This document shows positions 18,672-26,509 of a stretch of 64,000 nucleotides of DNA, one piece after another (position 1 is the stretch's first letter; every line of letters starts with the position of its first letter). A model generated the notes under the pieces. The model was not told the DNA's origin, made no database searches, and saw nothing but the letters and a program-made list of their open reading frames with translations. The translations under genes were made by a program, and so were the position numbers. Source of the DNA: Cytobacillus oceanisediminis 2691 (lineage in GTDB: Bacteria > Bacillota > Bacilli > Bacillales > Cytobacillaceae); contig NZ_CP015506.1 in the NCBI RefSeq assembly GCF_000294775.2, positions 5,245,501 through 5,309,500 of the forward strand. The letters are read 5' to 3'.

Positions 18672-18795
18672 GAGTTAATCGGCAGAATTTATCTATTTAA
18701 CGGCCAAATCAGCTGGTTTATCAGCCTAAGTTATAGTTTTATCGGCCAAATATGGCATTTTAGCGGCCAAACTTGAGCCTTTATCGGCCAAAGGC
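18672..18795. repeat. Array 4: 21-nt phased repeats, core TTTGGCCGATAAA (minus strand)
   Basis: Between pta and lipL. The plus-strand CGG (CAG once) of WTMGGCCAAA falls at 18680, 18701, 18722, 18743, 18764 and 18785: five exact 21-nt steps. About 8 nt between cores vary freely. Confidence 0.88.
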
Positions 18796-18820
18796 CCATA
18801 ACAGATACATTATAGCAAAA

Positions 18821-18844
18821 AAGCCAGTCACAAGGGACCGGCTT
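18821..18844 (-). terminator. Rho-independent terminator of pta
   Basis: Minus strand AAGCCGGTC-CCTTGT-GACTGGCTT followed by TTTTGC. Confidence 0.85.
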
Positions 18845-18857
18845 CTAAGCTCCTGTA

Positions 18858-19835
18858 TTATTGATGTAAAGCTTGAGCTGCAGTAATTAAAGCAAGCTTG
18901 TAAACGTCTTCCTCGTTGCAGCCGCGGGACAGGTCATTAACCGGACGGTTCAAGCCTTGAAGGATTGGTCCCACTGCCTCGAAGTTTCCTAGGCGCTGGG
19001 CAATTTTGTAGCCGATGTTTCCGGCTTCCAGGCTAGGGAAAACAAATACATTTGCATCTCCCTGGATTGGTGAATCCGGAGCTTTTTTCTCAGCTACCGA
19101 TGGAACGAATGCCGAATCAAACTGGAATTCCCCATCGATGATTAAAAGCGGATCGCGAACTTTAGCTGCTTCAAGTGCCGCCGCAACTTTTTCCGTTTCA
19201 GGTGACTTGGCAGAGCCCTTTGTTGAGAAGCTCAGCATGGCCACACGCGGTTCGATATCGAACATTCTGGCTGTTTTCGAGCTTTCAATCGCGATTTCCG
19301 CCAGGTCCTGGCTGTCCGGTGAGATGTTGATGGCACAATCGGCAAAAACATATTTCTCATCGTCACGGACCATGATGAATACACCAGATGTTTTGCGCAC
19401 GCCTTCTTTTGTTTTAATGATTTGAAGAGCCGGGCGCACTGTGTCAGCTGTTGAATGGGCAGCACCGCTCACAAGGCCGTCTGCTTTGTTCGCATAGACA
19501 AGCATGGTTCCAAAATAGTTTTCATCAAGAAGGATCCTGCGTGCATCTTCTTCTGTCGCTTTGCCTTTGCGTCTTTCAACAAATGCAGCCACAAGCTCAT
19601 CCATCATTAAAAAGTTATTTGGGTCATAAATTTCAGCTGATTCCAGGCTGATATCCATGTCTTTTGCTTTTGCTTCAATTTCTGCGATGTTTCCAATAAG
19701 GATCGGAGTGATGATTTTTTCCGCAGCCAATCTTCCTGCAGCCGCTAAAATACGCTCATCCTGTCCTTCCGGAAAAACGATTCTTAAATTCTGCGCTGTT
19801 ACTTTTTCTTTCAATACTGTGAATAAATCACTCAT
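18858..19835 (-). CDS. pta: Phosphate acetyltransferase
   Basis: 325 residues, the usual length of the short Bacillus Pta. RIVFPEGQDERILAAAGRL near residue 18 opens the domain; SGAAHSTADTVRPALQIIKT (about 119-138) and the C-terminal FPSLEAGNIGYKIAQRLG with GLNRPVNDLSRGC (about 265-305) are the family signatures. Interconverts acetyl-CoA and acetyl phosphate in overflow metabolism. Monocistronic, with its own promoter, cre site and terminator. Next to lipL and hemQ as in B. subtilis. Confidence 0.96.
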   Translation of the reverse strand: MSDLFTVLKEKVTAQNLRIVFPEGQDERILAAAGRLAAEKIITPILIGNIAEIEAKAKDMDISLESAEIYDPNNFLMMDELVAAFVERRKGKATEEDARRILLDENYFGTMLVYANKADGLVSGAAHSTADTVRPALQIIKTKEGVRKTSGVFIMVRDDEKYVFADCAINISPDSQDLAEIAIESSKTARMFDIEPRVAMLSFSTKGSAKSPETEKVAAALEAAKVRDPLLIIDGEFQFDSAFVPSVAEKKAPDSPIQGDANVFVFPSLEAGNIGYKIAQRLGNFEAVGPILQGLNRPVNDLSRGCNEEDVYKLALITAAQALHQ

Positions 19836-19900
19836 GCTAATTCCTCCTACGGCACTAAATTTCCGTTCAATTCAATAGAAATTCTCCTATATACTCCCTT

Positions 19901-19955
19901 AGAATACTCCTCATCCTAAGAATTTCAAGGAGTTCACATACTGTTAGCGTTTACA
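19901..19955 (-). promoter_or_regulatory. pta promoter with upstream CcpA cre site
   Basis: Minus strand TTGAAA (19923-19928), 16-nt spacer, TATTCT (19901-19906). Upstream, minus strand TGTAAACGCTAACA (19942-19955) matches the cre consensus TGWAANCGNTNWCA at every position. Its centre lies about 54-55 bp before the expected start site, the position from which CcpA activates pta in B. subtilis. Confidence 0.75.
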
Positions 19956-20068
19956 ACAAAAAAGTTTTTGTTTTCGGTAAATTTCCAATAATAAATATCC
20001 TTCTTACAGTCCACCTTTATACCTTTTTTAAGATATCCATAATCCCCTCTTTGTAAACGGGAATTTGC

Positions 20069-20119
20069 GGTGACAGACACCTATGCCAGTTCGGCAAATT
20101 GGTATAGGTGCCTGTCACC
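20069..20119. repeat. 20-bp-arm inverted repeat GGTGACAG(A/G)CACCTAT(G/A)CCA
   Basis: Arms 20069-20088 and 20100-20119 pair over 20 bp with only two wobble pairs around an 11-nt loop. It lies upstream of hemQ, too far from any stop codon to be an obvious terminator. One arm recurs at 12131. The rest of the 383-nt pta-hemQ gap holds the pta promoter and the AT-rich hemQ leader. Confidence 0.7.
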
Positions 20120-20218
20120 CTGCTGAATTCCAACATTTCAAGTTTTGTACACATGTTAATTGGAGAAACTATGTTATAGTAATGATGAGAATTTTAGTAC
20201 ATATTAGGAGTGATTATA

Positions 20219-20962
20219 ATGAGTGAAGCAGCAGTAACGCTTGATGGCTGGTATTGTTTACATGACTTCCGCACAGTTGATTGGACAACTTGGAAAATGG
20301 TTCCCAGCGAAGAGCGTCAGGCAGCGATCCACGAATTTATGGCCCTAGTGGACAAGTGGAATACAACACAAAGCGGGAAAAACGGCAGCCATGCCCTTTA
20401 TACAATTGTCGGCCAAAAAGCTGATTTTATGATGATGATCTTAAGGCCTACAATGGAAGAGCTAAATGAAATTGAAAACGAATTCAACAAAACTAAGTTA
20501 GCTGAATTCACGATTCCTGCTCATTCATATGTTTCTGTTGTCGAGCTGAGCAACTACCTGCCGGCAGGAGAAGATCCTTACCAGAATCCTCAGATCCTGG
20601 CACGCCTTTACCCAGAACTTCCGAAAGCAAAGCATGTCTGCTTCTATCCGATGGACAAGCGCCGCCAGGGCAATGACAACTGGTACATGCTTCCGATGGA
20701 AGACCGCCGCAATATGATGCGCAGCCACGGCATGATCGGGCGCCAGTATGCAGGAAAGGTAAAGCAGATCATCACAGGTTCAGTCGGCTTCGACGATTAC
20801 GAATGGGGCGTTACCCTCTTCTCTGATGATGTTCTTCAGTTTAAAAAGCTTGTTTATGAAATGCGCTTCGATGAAGTCAGTGCCCGCTACGGTGAATTCG
20901 GCTCCTTCTTCGTTGGCAACATCCTTGAAGAGGACAAGGTTGAAAAATTCCTTCACGTATAA
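20219..20962 (+). CDS. hemQ: Coproheme decarboxylase HemQ
   Basis: 247 residues from ATG 20219, 8 nt after AGGAG. Chlorite-dismutase-like fold. Y143 (in [10 protein letters not shown]) is the expected catalytic tyrosine and H170 (in [15 protein letters not shown]) the proximal haem ligand of Gram-positive HemQ. Performs the last step of the coproporphyrin-dependent haem pathway, turning coproheme into protoheme with peroxide. Position beside pta matches B. subtilis ywfI. Confidence 0.95.
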   Translation: MSEAAVTLDGWYCLHDFRTVDWTTWKMVPSEERQAAIHEFMALVDKWNTTQSGKNGSHALYTIVGQKADFMMMILRPTMEELNEIENEFNKTKLAEFTIPAHSYVSVVELSNYLPAGEDPYQNPQILARLYPELPKAKHVCFYPMDKRRQGNDNWYMLPMEDRRNMMRSHGMIGRQYAGKVKQIITGSVGFDDYEWGVTLFSDDVLQFKKLVYEMRFDEVSARYGEFGSFFVGNILEEDKVEKFLHV

Positions 20963-20969
20963 TGTTTAA

Positions 20970-20993
20970 AACTCCCGGCTTCTGCTGGGAGTT
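20970..20993 (+). terminator. Rho-independent terminator of hemQ
   Basis: AACTCCC...GGGAGTT followed by TTTCTTTTT, eight nt past the stop codon. Confidence 0.88.
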
Positions 20994-21049
20994 TTTCTTT
21001 TTCCGGAGGTCATAAAAAAACATGCCTCTACATAGTAATGAAATAGTGA

Positions 21050-21082
21050 GTTTCTCTTATACCTAGGCAATTCTCTTATCCG
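21050..21082. repeat. Array 10: two-unit phased repeat, core GCGGATAAGAGAA (minus strand)
   Basis: TTCTCTTAT occurs at 21052 and 21071 (19 nt apart), the second followed by CCGC. It resembles a short relic of the GCGGATAA arrays. Confidence 0.45.
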
Positions 21083-21115
21083 CAGCATCATGGCTTATTA
21101 AAGAGAGGTGAAGAG

Positions 21116-21525
21116 ATTGGAGTTATCCCTTACACCGAGGAAGATGTTAAGCTCCTCGGCCGGCTCATGCGTGCGATGGGAAGCACGGCATGCTGATGGT
21201 TGGGAATGTGAGGGGTTAACCATGTCCGGGGTGAATGTCTGGGCCTTCAAGGATACCTGCTCCATCAGGAGAATGGTCTATCAGAACCCAAGCGGGATTG
21301 AAGCCAACCAAAAAGGCAATTTTTATCAAGGTGCGCGGCAGTGAGATTGACCTCGCCCGCAAAGTAATAAGCGGTCACCAACACTACTCTGCCAGCAGTG
21401 CATTATGGTTCTTTCGGCCACAAGGCAGCTGCCCGGCCCAATGGTACAGCCAAGGGAATGCCGGACGGTTTAAAGCCCATTGCTTTTATAAATCTACCCC
21501 GCAGGACTGTCCGACAGTCTACTAG
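21116..21525 (+). pseudogene. cwlJ: Decayed spore cortex-lytic hydrolase CwlJ
   Basis: Pieces of a CwlJ-like protein appear in order but in three frames: GVIPYTEEDVKLLGRLMRA (from 21119), GKHGMLMVGNV (from 21178), VNHVRGECLG, FKDTCSIRRMVYQNPSG and IEANQKGNFYQ, then SEIDLARKVISGH to the end with ALWFFRPQGSCPAQWY and GRFKAHCFYKSTPQDCPTVY. Between RA and GKHGM only two bases remain where family members have an acidic AEAEGE-like stretch with the catalytic glutamate (net loss about 13 nt). At least three more indels follow (about 21210, 21240, 21335). The codon where a start is expected reads ATT after AGAGAGGTG. gerQ follows, as in cwlJ-gerQ operons of related bacilli. Confidence 0.85.
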
Positions 21526-21571
21526 CAATGCGGATAGAAATGGCTGATTTTAATTTTAGGAGGGAAAAAAA

Positions 21572-22090
21572 TTGAGTCAATCAAATTATGGTCAATACCC
21601 TTTTTATGGTTACCAGCAGCAGCGTTACACGGATGGCACCCAAATGCCTCAGAACTTTCAGGGCCAGCCGCAGGGTCAGCCGCAGTTCCAGCCCGTTCAA
21701 ACAGGCGGAACAGTTCCGGGTACGAGCTCGGGCGGGATGTTTCCAGGTGCAGGCGCCGGCGGCGGTATGGGTGCCCCTTCAGCTGCTCCTTCTATTCCAG
21801 GCATGCTCCCGCTTGAACAATCCTACATCGAAAATATTCTTCGCCTGAACAGAGGAAAACTCGCGACTGTTTATGCAACATTCGAAAACAATACGGAATG
21901 GAACGCCAAAATATTTAAAGGCATCATTGAAGCGGCCGGACGGGATCACTTGATACTGAGCGATCCGCAAACAGGCCAACGTATCCTCCTTCCAATGATC
22001 TACTTAGACTATGTAACATTTGATGAAGAAATAGAATATGAATATCCGTTTGGCGGAGGGCAAGGAATGTCGCAATATTCGCCGAGGTAA
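21572..22090 (+). CDS. gerQ: Spore coat protein GerQ
   Basis: 172 residues from a TTG start after TTTAGGAGGG. The N-terminal 85 residues are rich in Gln, Gly and Pro (FQGQPQGQPQFQPVQ; GAGAGGGMGAP), followed by the conserved domain from LPLEQSYIENILRLNRGKLA to the end. GerQ is a coat protein cross-linked through lysines by transglutaminase and needed to place CwlJ in the spore. Here its usual partner gene upstream is decayed, so another CwlJ copy may exist elsewhere. Followed by a terminator shared with ywdK. Confidence 0.93.
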   Translation: MSQSNYGQYPFYGYQQQRYTDGTQMPQNFQGQPQGQPQFQPVQTGGTVPGTSSGGMFPGAGAGGGMGAPSAAPSIPGMLPLEQSYIENILRLNRGKLATVYATFENNTEWNAKIFKGIIEAAGRDHLILSDPQTGQRILLPMIYLDYVTFDEEIEYEYPFGGGQGMSQYSPR

Positions 22091-22095
22091 TGAAA

Positions 22096-22126
22096 AAAGG
22101 AGCTTTGACCCCGTCAAAGCTCCTTT
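22096..22126. terminator. Bidirectional terminator between gerQ and ywdK
   Basis: AAAGGAGCTTTGAC-CCC-GTCAAAGCTCCTTT, a perfect 14-bp stem with A/T-rich flanks, between convergent genes. Confidence 0.9.
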
Positions 22127-22130
22127 CCTA

Positions 22131-22502
22131 TTATAAATATTTTACCGCCGCAATGATCAGCAGCACCCAAGCCGCAAGGAAAGAGACTCCGCCAAGCGGG
22201 GTGATGGCACCCAACACGCTGATTTTTGTTAATGTTAAAACATATAAGCTTCCTGAGAAAAGGATAATGCCGATCAGCATCAGCCAGCCTGACCAGGATA
22301 ATAAAGATGTCGCCGGCAATTTGCCAAGCAGGACGCCAATAATCAAAAGGCCTGTTGCGTGGAACATCTGGTAGGTTACACCTGTTTTCCATATCTCCAA
22401 ATACTTCGGCTCCACTTTCCCCTCAAGCCCATGCGCTCCGAACGCACCTAATGCAACTGCTAAAAAAGCATTAATGGCTCCAATTATAATAAATAGCTTC
22501 AT
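22131..22502 (-). CDS. ywdK: DUF423 membrane protein YwdK
   Basis: 123 residues from ATG 22502, 9 nt after AGAGGTG; an upstream GTG (22514) would add four residues. Four hydrophobic helices; LGAFGAHGLEGKV near residue 20 and TGVTYQMFHATGLL near 42 are the DUF423 signature. Integral membrane protein of unknown function. 26 nt after ywdI, likely one unit. Confidence 0.87.
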   Translation of the reverse strand: MKLFIIIGAINAFLAVALGAFGAHGLEGKVEPKYLEIWKTGVTYQMFHATGLLIIGVLLGKLPATSLLSWSGWLMLIGIILFSGSLYVLTLTKISVLGAITPLGGVSFLAAWVLLIIAAVKYL

Positions 22503-22528
22503 AATCCCCTGCACCTCTTATCGTTTTA

Positions 22529-22804
22529 TTAAAAATCGAATAATGAATCGCCGTTTGCCTCATCTTCCATCTGCATTTTCTTTGGCTGCAGACCCGCTGG
22601 CTGAGCCGCAGGCGGTGCATTGTATGTATGGCTAATAGAAGCAACAGCAGACACACTTCCTGTATCCGACTCTTCCAAAACCAGCTCGCATAATGACTTG
22701 ATCGCCTGCACTCTTTCTCTTATTCTGGCGTCTGAAGAGCTGCTTTTTGCTTCCAGCAATTCCTTTTCCATCTTCCCTAAAAGCTTCTGAACAGAGATAT
22801 TCAT
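22529..22804 (-). CDS. ywdI: YwdI family protein (DUF5327)
   Basis: 91 residues. Helical N-terminus MNISVQKLLGKMEKELLEAK, a conserved VQAIKSLCELVLEE, then a disordered Pro/Gln segment and an acidic end (EDEANGDSLFDF). Function unknown; identified by similarity of the N-terminal helices and its place between ywdK and ung. Confidence 0.8.
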   Translation of the reverse strand: MNISVQKLLGKMEKELLEAKSSSSDARIRERVQAIKSLCELVLEESDTGSVSAVASISHTYNAPPAAQPAGLQPKKMQMEDEANGDSLFDF

Positions 22805-22825
22805 TCTCTACACCTCTTTCTGTAA

Positions 22826-22888
22826 AAAAAGCATAAGCGCCTTGCCACCCTCTACCCTCAAGTGTCAGGCTGCTTCTGCTAGACAATT
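22826..22888 (+). repeat. Reduced copy (E) of the hairpin repeat
   Basis: AAAAAAGCATAAGCGCCTTG, CCACCCTCTACCC, then GGCTGCTTCTGCTAGACA. The central hairpins are missing. It sits 20 nt upstream of the ywdI start. Confidence 0.7.
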
Positions 22889-23037
22889 CCTGAAGTCCAA
22901 AAAAAGTATACATTCTTTTTAAAAAATCGCCAATGTTACCGGCCATATAAAGTTTATCAGTTTTCCTTTTCAAAACGCAAACAAGGATGGCCAGATGCCC
23001 GGAAAACTCCGAGAGAGGGCATCCGCCTGGTTTTAAA

Positions 23038-23100
23038 GAAAAGCGGACGCGCCTTTTGCCCACCCCCAACCCTGGAGGGGGTAGGCGCTGAGCTAGACAG
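23038..23100 (+). repeat. Reduced copy (F) of the hairpin repeat
   Basis: GAAAAGCGGACGCGCC, CCCACCCCCAACCC, then GGAGGGGGTAGGCGCTGAG and CTAGACAG. The inner CACAAG/CTTGTG modules are deleted, leaving CCCCC/GGGGG and GCGCC/GGCGC arms. Confidence 0.8.
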
Positions 23101-23260
23101 GGTAAACTGAAAACCCCTGCAGCCTTTTGGATAGTACCGGTCCCAGTAACACAGAATTATTTGCATTTTAAACAAGCCATTTTCTGTGAACTCATTTTCC
23201 TTTCCCTTCTCGAACATGCATATTTCGAGCACTTCTCTTATTCTCTTACACGAAACGGTA

Positions 23261-23276
23261 TGTTTCACGTGAAACA
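23261..23276. other. parS site for ParB (Spo0J)
   Basis: TGTTTCACGTGAAACA, a perfect 16-bp palindrome matching the bacterial parS consensus TGTTNCACGTGAAACA. Lies 12 nt beyond the ung stop codon. It is a loading site for ParB and, through it, SMC; in B. subtilis such sites cluster in the origin half of the chromosome. Confidence 0.95.
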
Positions 23277-23288
23277 TGACGAAAAGAA

Positions 23289-23966
23289 TCAGAGATCATG
23301 AATCTGCCAGTCAATGGGCTCCTCCCCAAGCTCTTGTAATATCTCATTCGTTCTTGAAAATGGCCTGCTGCCAAAGAACCCTTTTCTTGCCGAAAATGGA
23401 CTTGGATGCGGCGATTTTACTATATAGTGTTTAGAAGCATCAATCAGCACTTCTTTTTCCTGAGCCGGTTTGCCCCATAAAATAAAAACCACGGGCTTTT
23501 CCCTCTCATTCAGTTTTTGTATAACGGTGTCGGTGAAAGTTTCCCATCCTTTCCCCTTATGCGAGTGCGCCTGCCCTTTGCGGACGGTCAGAACGGTATT
23601 TAAGAGCAGCACTCCTTCTCGGGCCCATTTTAATAGATAGCCATTGTTTGGCACCTCGAAGCCCAGGTCATCCTGCATTTCCTTGAATATATTTTTCAGC
23701 GAAGGAGGCAGCTTTACATCAGGCTGTACCGAAAAGCTCAATCCATGTGCCTGCCCCAGCCCATGATAAGGATCCTGCCCCAATATAACTGCCTTTGCGT
23801 CTTTATAAGCTGTATATTGGAGCGAATTGAAAATATCCTCCTGCCTCGGATAAATAGTTTGCTCCTCATATTCTTTTTTTAAAAATTCACGAAGATGGAG
23901 ATAATAAGGTTTCTCGAATTCCTCTGCCAAAATCTCCTGCCAGTCATTTCTTAAGATACGCTTCAT
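23289..23966 (-). CDS. ung: Uracil-DNA glycosylase
   Basis: 225 residues. Family 1 UDG: the water-activating motif GQDPYHG (D65), LLNTVLTVR near 121 and [17 protein letters not shown] near 185 for DNA intercalation. Removes uracil from DNA as the first step of base excision repair. Same neighbours (ywdI, ywdK) as in B. subtilis. Confidence 0.96.
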   Translation of the reverse strand: MKRILRNDWQEILAEEFEKPYYLHLREFLKKEYEEQTIYPRQEDIFNSLQYTAYKDAKAVILGQDPYHGLGQAHGLSFSVQPDVKLPPSLKNIFKEMQDDLGFEVPNNGYLLKWAREGVLLLNTVLTVRKGQAHSHKGKGWETFTDTVIQKLNEREKPVVFILWGKPAQEKEVLIDASKHYIVKSPHPSPFSARKGFFGSRPFSRTNEILQELGEEPIDWQIHDL

Positions 23967-24053
23967 CTGCCAACTCTCCCTCCTCTTATTTGAAAGGTCC
24001 TATTCTTAATACCCATTGGTTATCATGGCATAATCTTTCATTCTTGCATACAT

Positions 24054-24078
24054 GTTTAAAATTTTTTAGAACGGATAT
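24054..24078 (+). promoter_or_regulatory. SigB-type promoter
   Basis: GTTTAA (24054-24059), 13-nt spacer, GGATAT (24073-24078). The -35 is an exact match and the -10 is one base off the SigB consensus GTTTAA-N12-14-GGGTAT. The start site would be about 65 nt before the stress gene. Confidence 0.65.
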
Positions 24079-24149
24079 GTAATAAATATAACGGCAGGAC
24101 ATGCTGCCATTTAAATAAATCTGCAAATCTTTTAAGGAGGATGTTATAT

Positions 24150-24479
24150 ATGTATAAAATTGAAGTTGTTGAAAATGGCGTACAGGCTACAGATACGATT
24201 GGAATGCTGCAAAGCCAGGGATTTAATAAGGAAAACATCTATATTTTCGCACATGACAAGGATCGCTCAGAGCACCTTTCTGACGCGACGGATACAGGCG
24301 AAGTCGGCATGAAGGAGCAGGGCCTACTCGATTCTGTCGGCAACGTGTTCAAAAAACGCGGAGATGAGCTTCGTACAAAATTCGAATCTGTTGGTTTAAC
24401 GACGGTAGAAGCAGAACAATATGAAAAAGTATTGGATGAAGGCAAGTTAGTTATTGTAGGTACAGACGAAGTAAAATAA
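24150..24479 (+). CDS. General stress protein, YflT-like domain
   Basis: 109 residues from ATG 24150; AAGGAGG ends 9 nt before it, whereas the ATG at 24141 touches it. YKIEVVENGVQATDTIGMLQSQGF at the start, with the pattern of the heat-induced YflT family: a ferredoxin-like alpha/beta fold binding nothing obvious. B. subtilis YflT is under SigB, in agreement with the promoter found here. The molecular role is unknown. Repeat copy G begins 3 nt after the stop. Confidence 0.8.
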   Translation: MYKIEVVENGVQATDTIGMLQSQGFNKENIYIFAHDKDRSEHLSDATDTGEVGMKEQGLLDSVGNVFKKRGDELRTKFESVGLTTVEAEQYEKVLDEGKLVIVGTDEVK

Positions 24480-24482
24480 TTT

Positions 24483-24608
24483 GAAAAGCGGAGGCGCCTT
24501 GCCCTTCCCCGATAAGCACAAGCCAAGCCTCAAGGAAAGTCGTCCTTTGCCTTTTTGAGAGGCTTAGCTTGTGACCTCGAGGGGGTAGGCGCTGGAGCAG
24601 CTAGACAG
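24483..24608 (+). repeat. Short copy (G) of the hairpin repeat
   Basis: GAAAAGCGGAGGCGCC, CCCTTCCCCGATAAGC, CACAAG, then CCTCAAGGAAAG...CTTTTTGAGAGG, GCTTGTGACCTCGAGGGGG, GGCGCTGGAG, CTAGACAG. Here the inner stem reads CTCAA/TTGAG instead of CTCCC/GGGAG of other copies: both sides changed together. Confidence 0.88.
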
Positions 24609-24612
24609 TATG

Positions 24613-24643
24613 AAAAAGCGATGAAAATTTTTCATCGCTTTTT
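24613..24643. terminator. Bidirectional terminator
   Basis: AAAAAGCGATGAAAA / TTTTCATCGCTTTTT between the stress gene with its repeat and the convergent membrane protein gene. Confidence 0.85.
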
Positions 24644-24651
24644 TTATGCCC

Positions 24652-25050
24652 TTAAAACATCCAAACCCATAGCCCAATCAGCAGAGCCGGGTATAGCACA
24701 TACCACCAGACTCTGGTTATATTGACTTTTGACAGGATGAAAAAAACCAGTTCAGGCAGCACAATCAAACCAGCCTGAACCCAGATGAAAGTGCTAAAAT
24801 GCTCCGGTGCTGTAATGCCTTCCCCTGTCGCCCAGTCCCCGCTATTGAATAAAAAATAGAAAAAGTTCAGGAATGGGAGAATGATAGCGAAAAGAATCCG
24901 GCTTATATGCACGATTAGATCTGCAGGCCGCTTGGTTTTATACATAGGGGTAACCGGAATGATAAAGCTGTAAAGGATCAGGACCATCCCTATAAAATTG
25001 ACCAGCAGCTGGTCAAACAAATAGCCGAAAAAATACATGAATGTAATCAT
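24652..25050 (-). CDS. Membrane protein of unknown function
   Basis: 132 residues with four hydrophobic segments (about 10-30, 48-68, 88-106, 112-131). No family recognised. AGAGGTTAATA precedes the ATG. It is not part of the B. subtilis order in this region. It has a good terminator and appears intact. Confidence 0.65.
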   Translation of the reverse strand: MITFMYFFGYLFDQLLVNFIGMVLILYSFIIPVTPMYKTKRPADLIVHISRILFAIILPFLNFFYFLFNSGDWATGEGITAPEHFSTFIWVQAGLIVLPELVFFILSKVNITRVWWYVLYPALLIGLWVWMF

Positions 25051-25230
25051 TATTAACCTCTTCTGTCTTTTTGTCTTTATTTTACAAAAAAGGAAGGGGC
25101 TTATATATAATGAAAAAGCACTAGTTTATCGGACTCTTACTGACCGTAAAGGCCCGACAGCAGGAAAATGACATAAAACGCCACGTCCTGCGGGCCCCAA
25201 CTAACAGAACCCCACTGATTGAAGTTCACT

Positions 25231-26250
25231 TTAACCCATAATCCGCTGATAAATGGACTTCGCCTGCGCTAAATCCTTTGTGCCATGAATAAGGGCGCGT
25301 CCGTCTTTAAAGAGGACAAGGCGCTGCTCCTCCATTTCGATGGAAAGCAGATACGGATTGCCTTTCACCTGGTAGCCAAGTGCTTTCAGCTGCCGTGCGA
25401 TTTCAGCGAATTCGATTTCCTGCTCCTTTGGCGGGCGGATCTGAACAGTGTCCCTTCCGCAGAGAACAGTGGATTTCATCATATTTTCCGGCCGCAGATA
25501 AGGATATGTTCTTTCTGTTCCGCAAGATAAGCAGCCTTCATCCTTCGCTTTTGACACCTTCATGCTGGTGTACTGGTTTCGCCATAAATCAAAACTGACC
25601 ATAGCGGTACGCACGGCTTCCCAGTCCTCAGCCAGAATTTTCAGCGCTTCAGCTGCCTGATGGGCGACGACCATTTGCACAGCTGGGGCAATGATTCCTC
25701 CGGTGTCACAGGTCATCCCCTGGATCGGAATCTTTTTCAGCAGGCAATTCATGCATGGCGTTTTCCCGGGAATGATTGTCATGCTCATGCCAAAGCTGCC
25801 GACACAGGCTCCATAAATCCATGGAATATTAAATTTTTGAGAGATATCATTAATGGTCATCCTGGTTTCAAAGTTATCGGTCGAATCCAGGATCAGATCC
25901 ACCCCTTCAGCAAGCTCTTCCAGCTTTTCCGGAGTAGCATCGCCAATAATCGAGCGGATTTCGACCTCGCTATTAATTTGCTTTAGCCGTTTTTCTGCTG
26001 CAGCCGCTTTTGGCATTTTATCTAAGGCGTCGCTTTCTGCAAAAAGCTGCTGGCGCTGCAGGTTGCTTTCCTCGACATAATCCCGGTCAATGATCGTCAG
26101 TTTGGCGGCACCTGAACGCGCCATCAATTCCGCATTTCCCGAGCCAAGAGCGCCGGCACCGACTATGAGCACATGCTTGGAGCGGATTTTTTCCTGCCCC
26201 ACTTTTCCAATAGGCGGAAACAAAGCCTGGCGAGAATACCTTTCAGACAA
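25231..26250 (-). CDS. moeB: ThiF/MoeB-family adenylyltransferase (MoeB)
   Basis: 339 residues from TTG 26250, which follows GAGAGGAGGGGG; longer in-frame starts lack one and run toward moaD. E1-like fold: HVLIVGAGALGSGNAELMARSGA (Rossmann loop near residue 31), DRDYVEESNLQRQQLF (about 57), and paired cysteines PCMNC (about 174) and GCLSC (about 243) for zinc. A C-terminal region of 80 residues follows the core. Adenylates the C-terminal Gly-Gly of MoaD for molybdopterin synthesis. Last gene of mobA-moaE-moaD-moeB; thiamine-pathway ThiF remains an alternative, less likely by context. Confidence 0.85.
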   Translation of the reverse strand: MSERYSRQALFPPIGKVGQEKIRSKHVLIVGAGALGSGNAELMARSGAAKLTIIDRDYVEESNLQRQQLFAESDALDKMPKAAAAEKRLKQINSEVEIRSIIGDATPEKLEELAEGVDLILDSTDNFETRMTINDISQKFNIPWIYGACVGSFGMSMTIIPGKTPCMNCLLKKIPIQGMTCDTGGIIAPAVQMVVAHQAAEALKILAEDWEAVRTAMVSFDLWRNQYTSMKVSKAKDEGCLSCGTERTYPYLRPENMMKSTVLCGRDTVQIRPPKEQEIEFAEIARQLKALGYQVKGNPYLLSIEMEEQRLVLFKDGRALIHGTKDLAQAKSIYQRIMG

Positions 26251-26278
26251 TGCGCCCCCTCCTCTCTTGAAGCTGCCA

Positions 26279-26509
26279 TTACCCTCCGCTGACTGGAGGG
26301 ATAAAGGCGATTGTATCTCCGTCCTGAATGACTTCATCATCAGAAGCAAACTCTTCATTCACGGCTGCCATGACTGAATCAAGCTTCAGCCCGTAATTTT
26401 CCTCAAGCATCTGTTTCAGTTCAGAGATTGTTTTGCCGCTGACATCCTTTGTCAAAGACTCTTCTCCAACACGGTCCCGCAAATGGGCAAAAAACATAAT
26501 TTTATTCAT
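26279..26509 (-). CDS. moaD: Molybdopterin synthase small subunit MoaD
   Basis: 76 residues from ATG 26509 (MNKIMFFAHLRDRVG), ending PPVSGG: the terminal diglycine becomes a thiocarboxylate and delivers sulfur. Ubiquitin-like fold. Its start overlaps the end of moaE by 8 nt, indicating translational coupling. Confidence 0.93.
   Translation of the reverse strand: MNKIMFFAHLRDRVGEESLTKDVSGKTISELKQMLEENYGLKLDSVMAAVNEEFASDDEVIQDGDTIAFIPPVSGG

Noticed and set aside
22957-23277. 106-codon minus-strand frame over parS and repeat F
   Set aside because: Built from repeat sequence and the parS palindrome; no domain and no ribosome site.
25051-25230. Gap between the unknown membrane protein and moeB
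   Set aside because: Contains only an 18-nt piece like the long repeat (ACGCCACGTCCTG near 25174) and a possible two-unit CGG remnant; too short to call.
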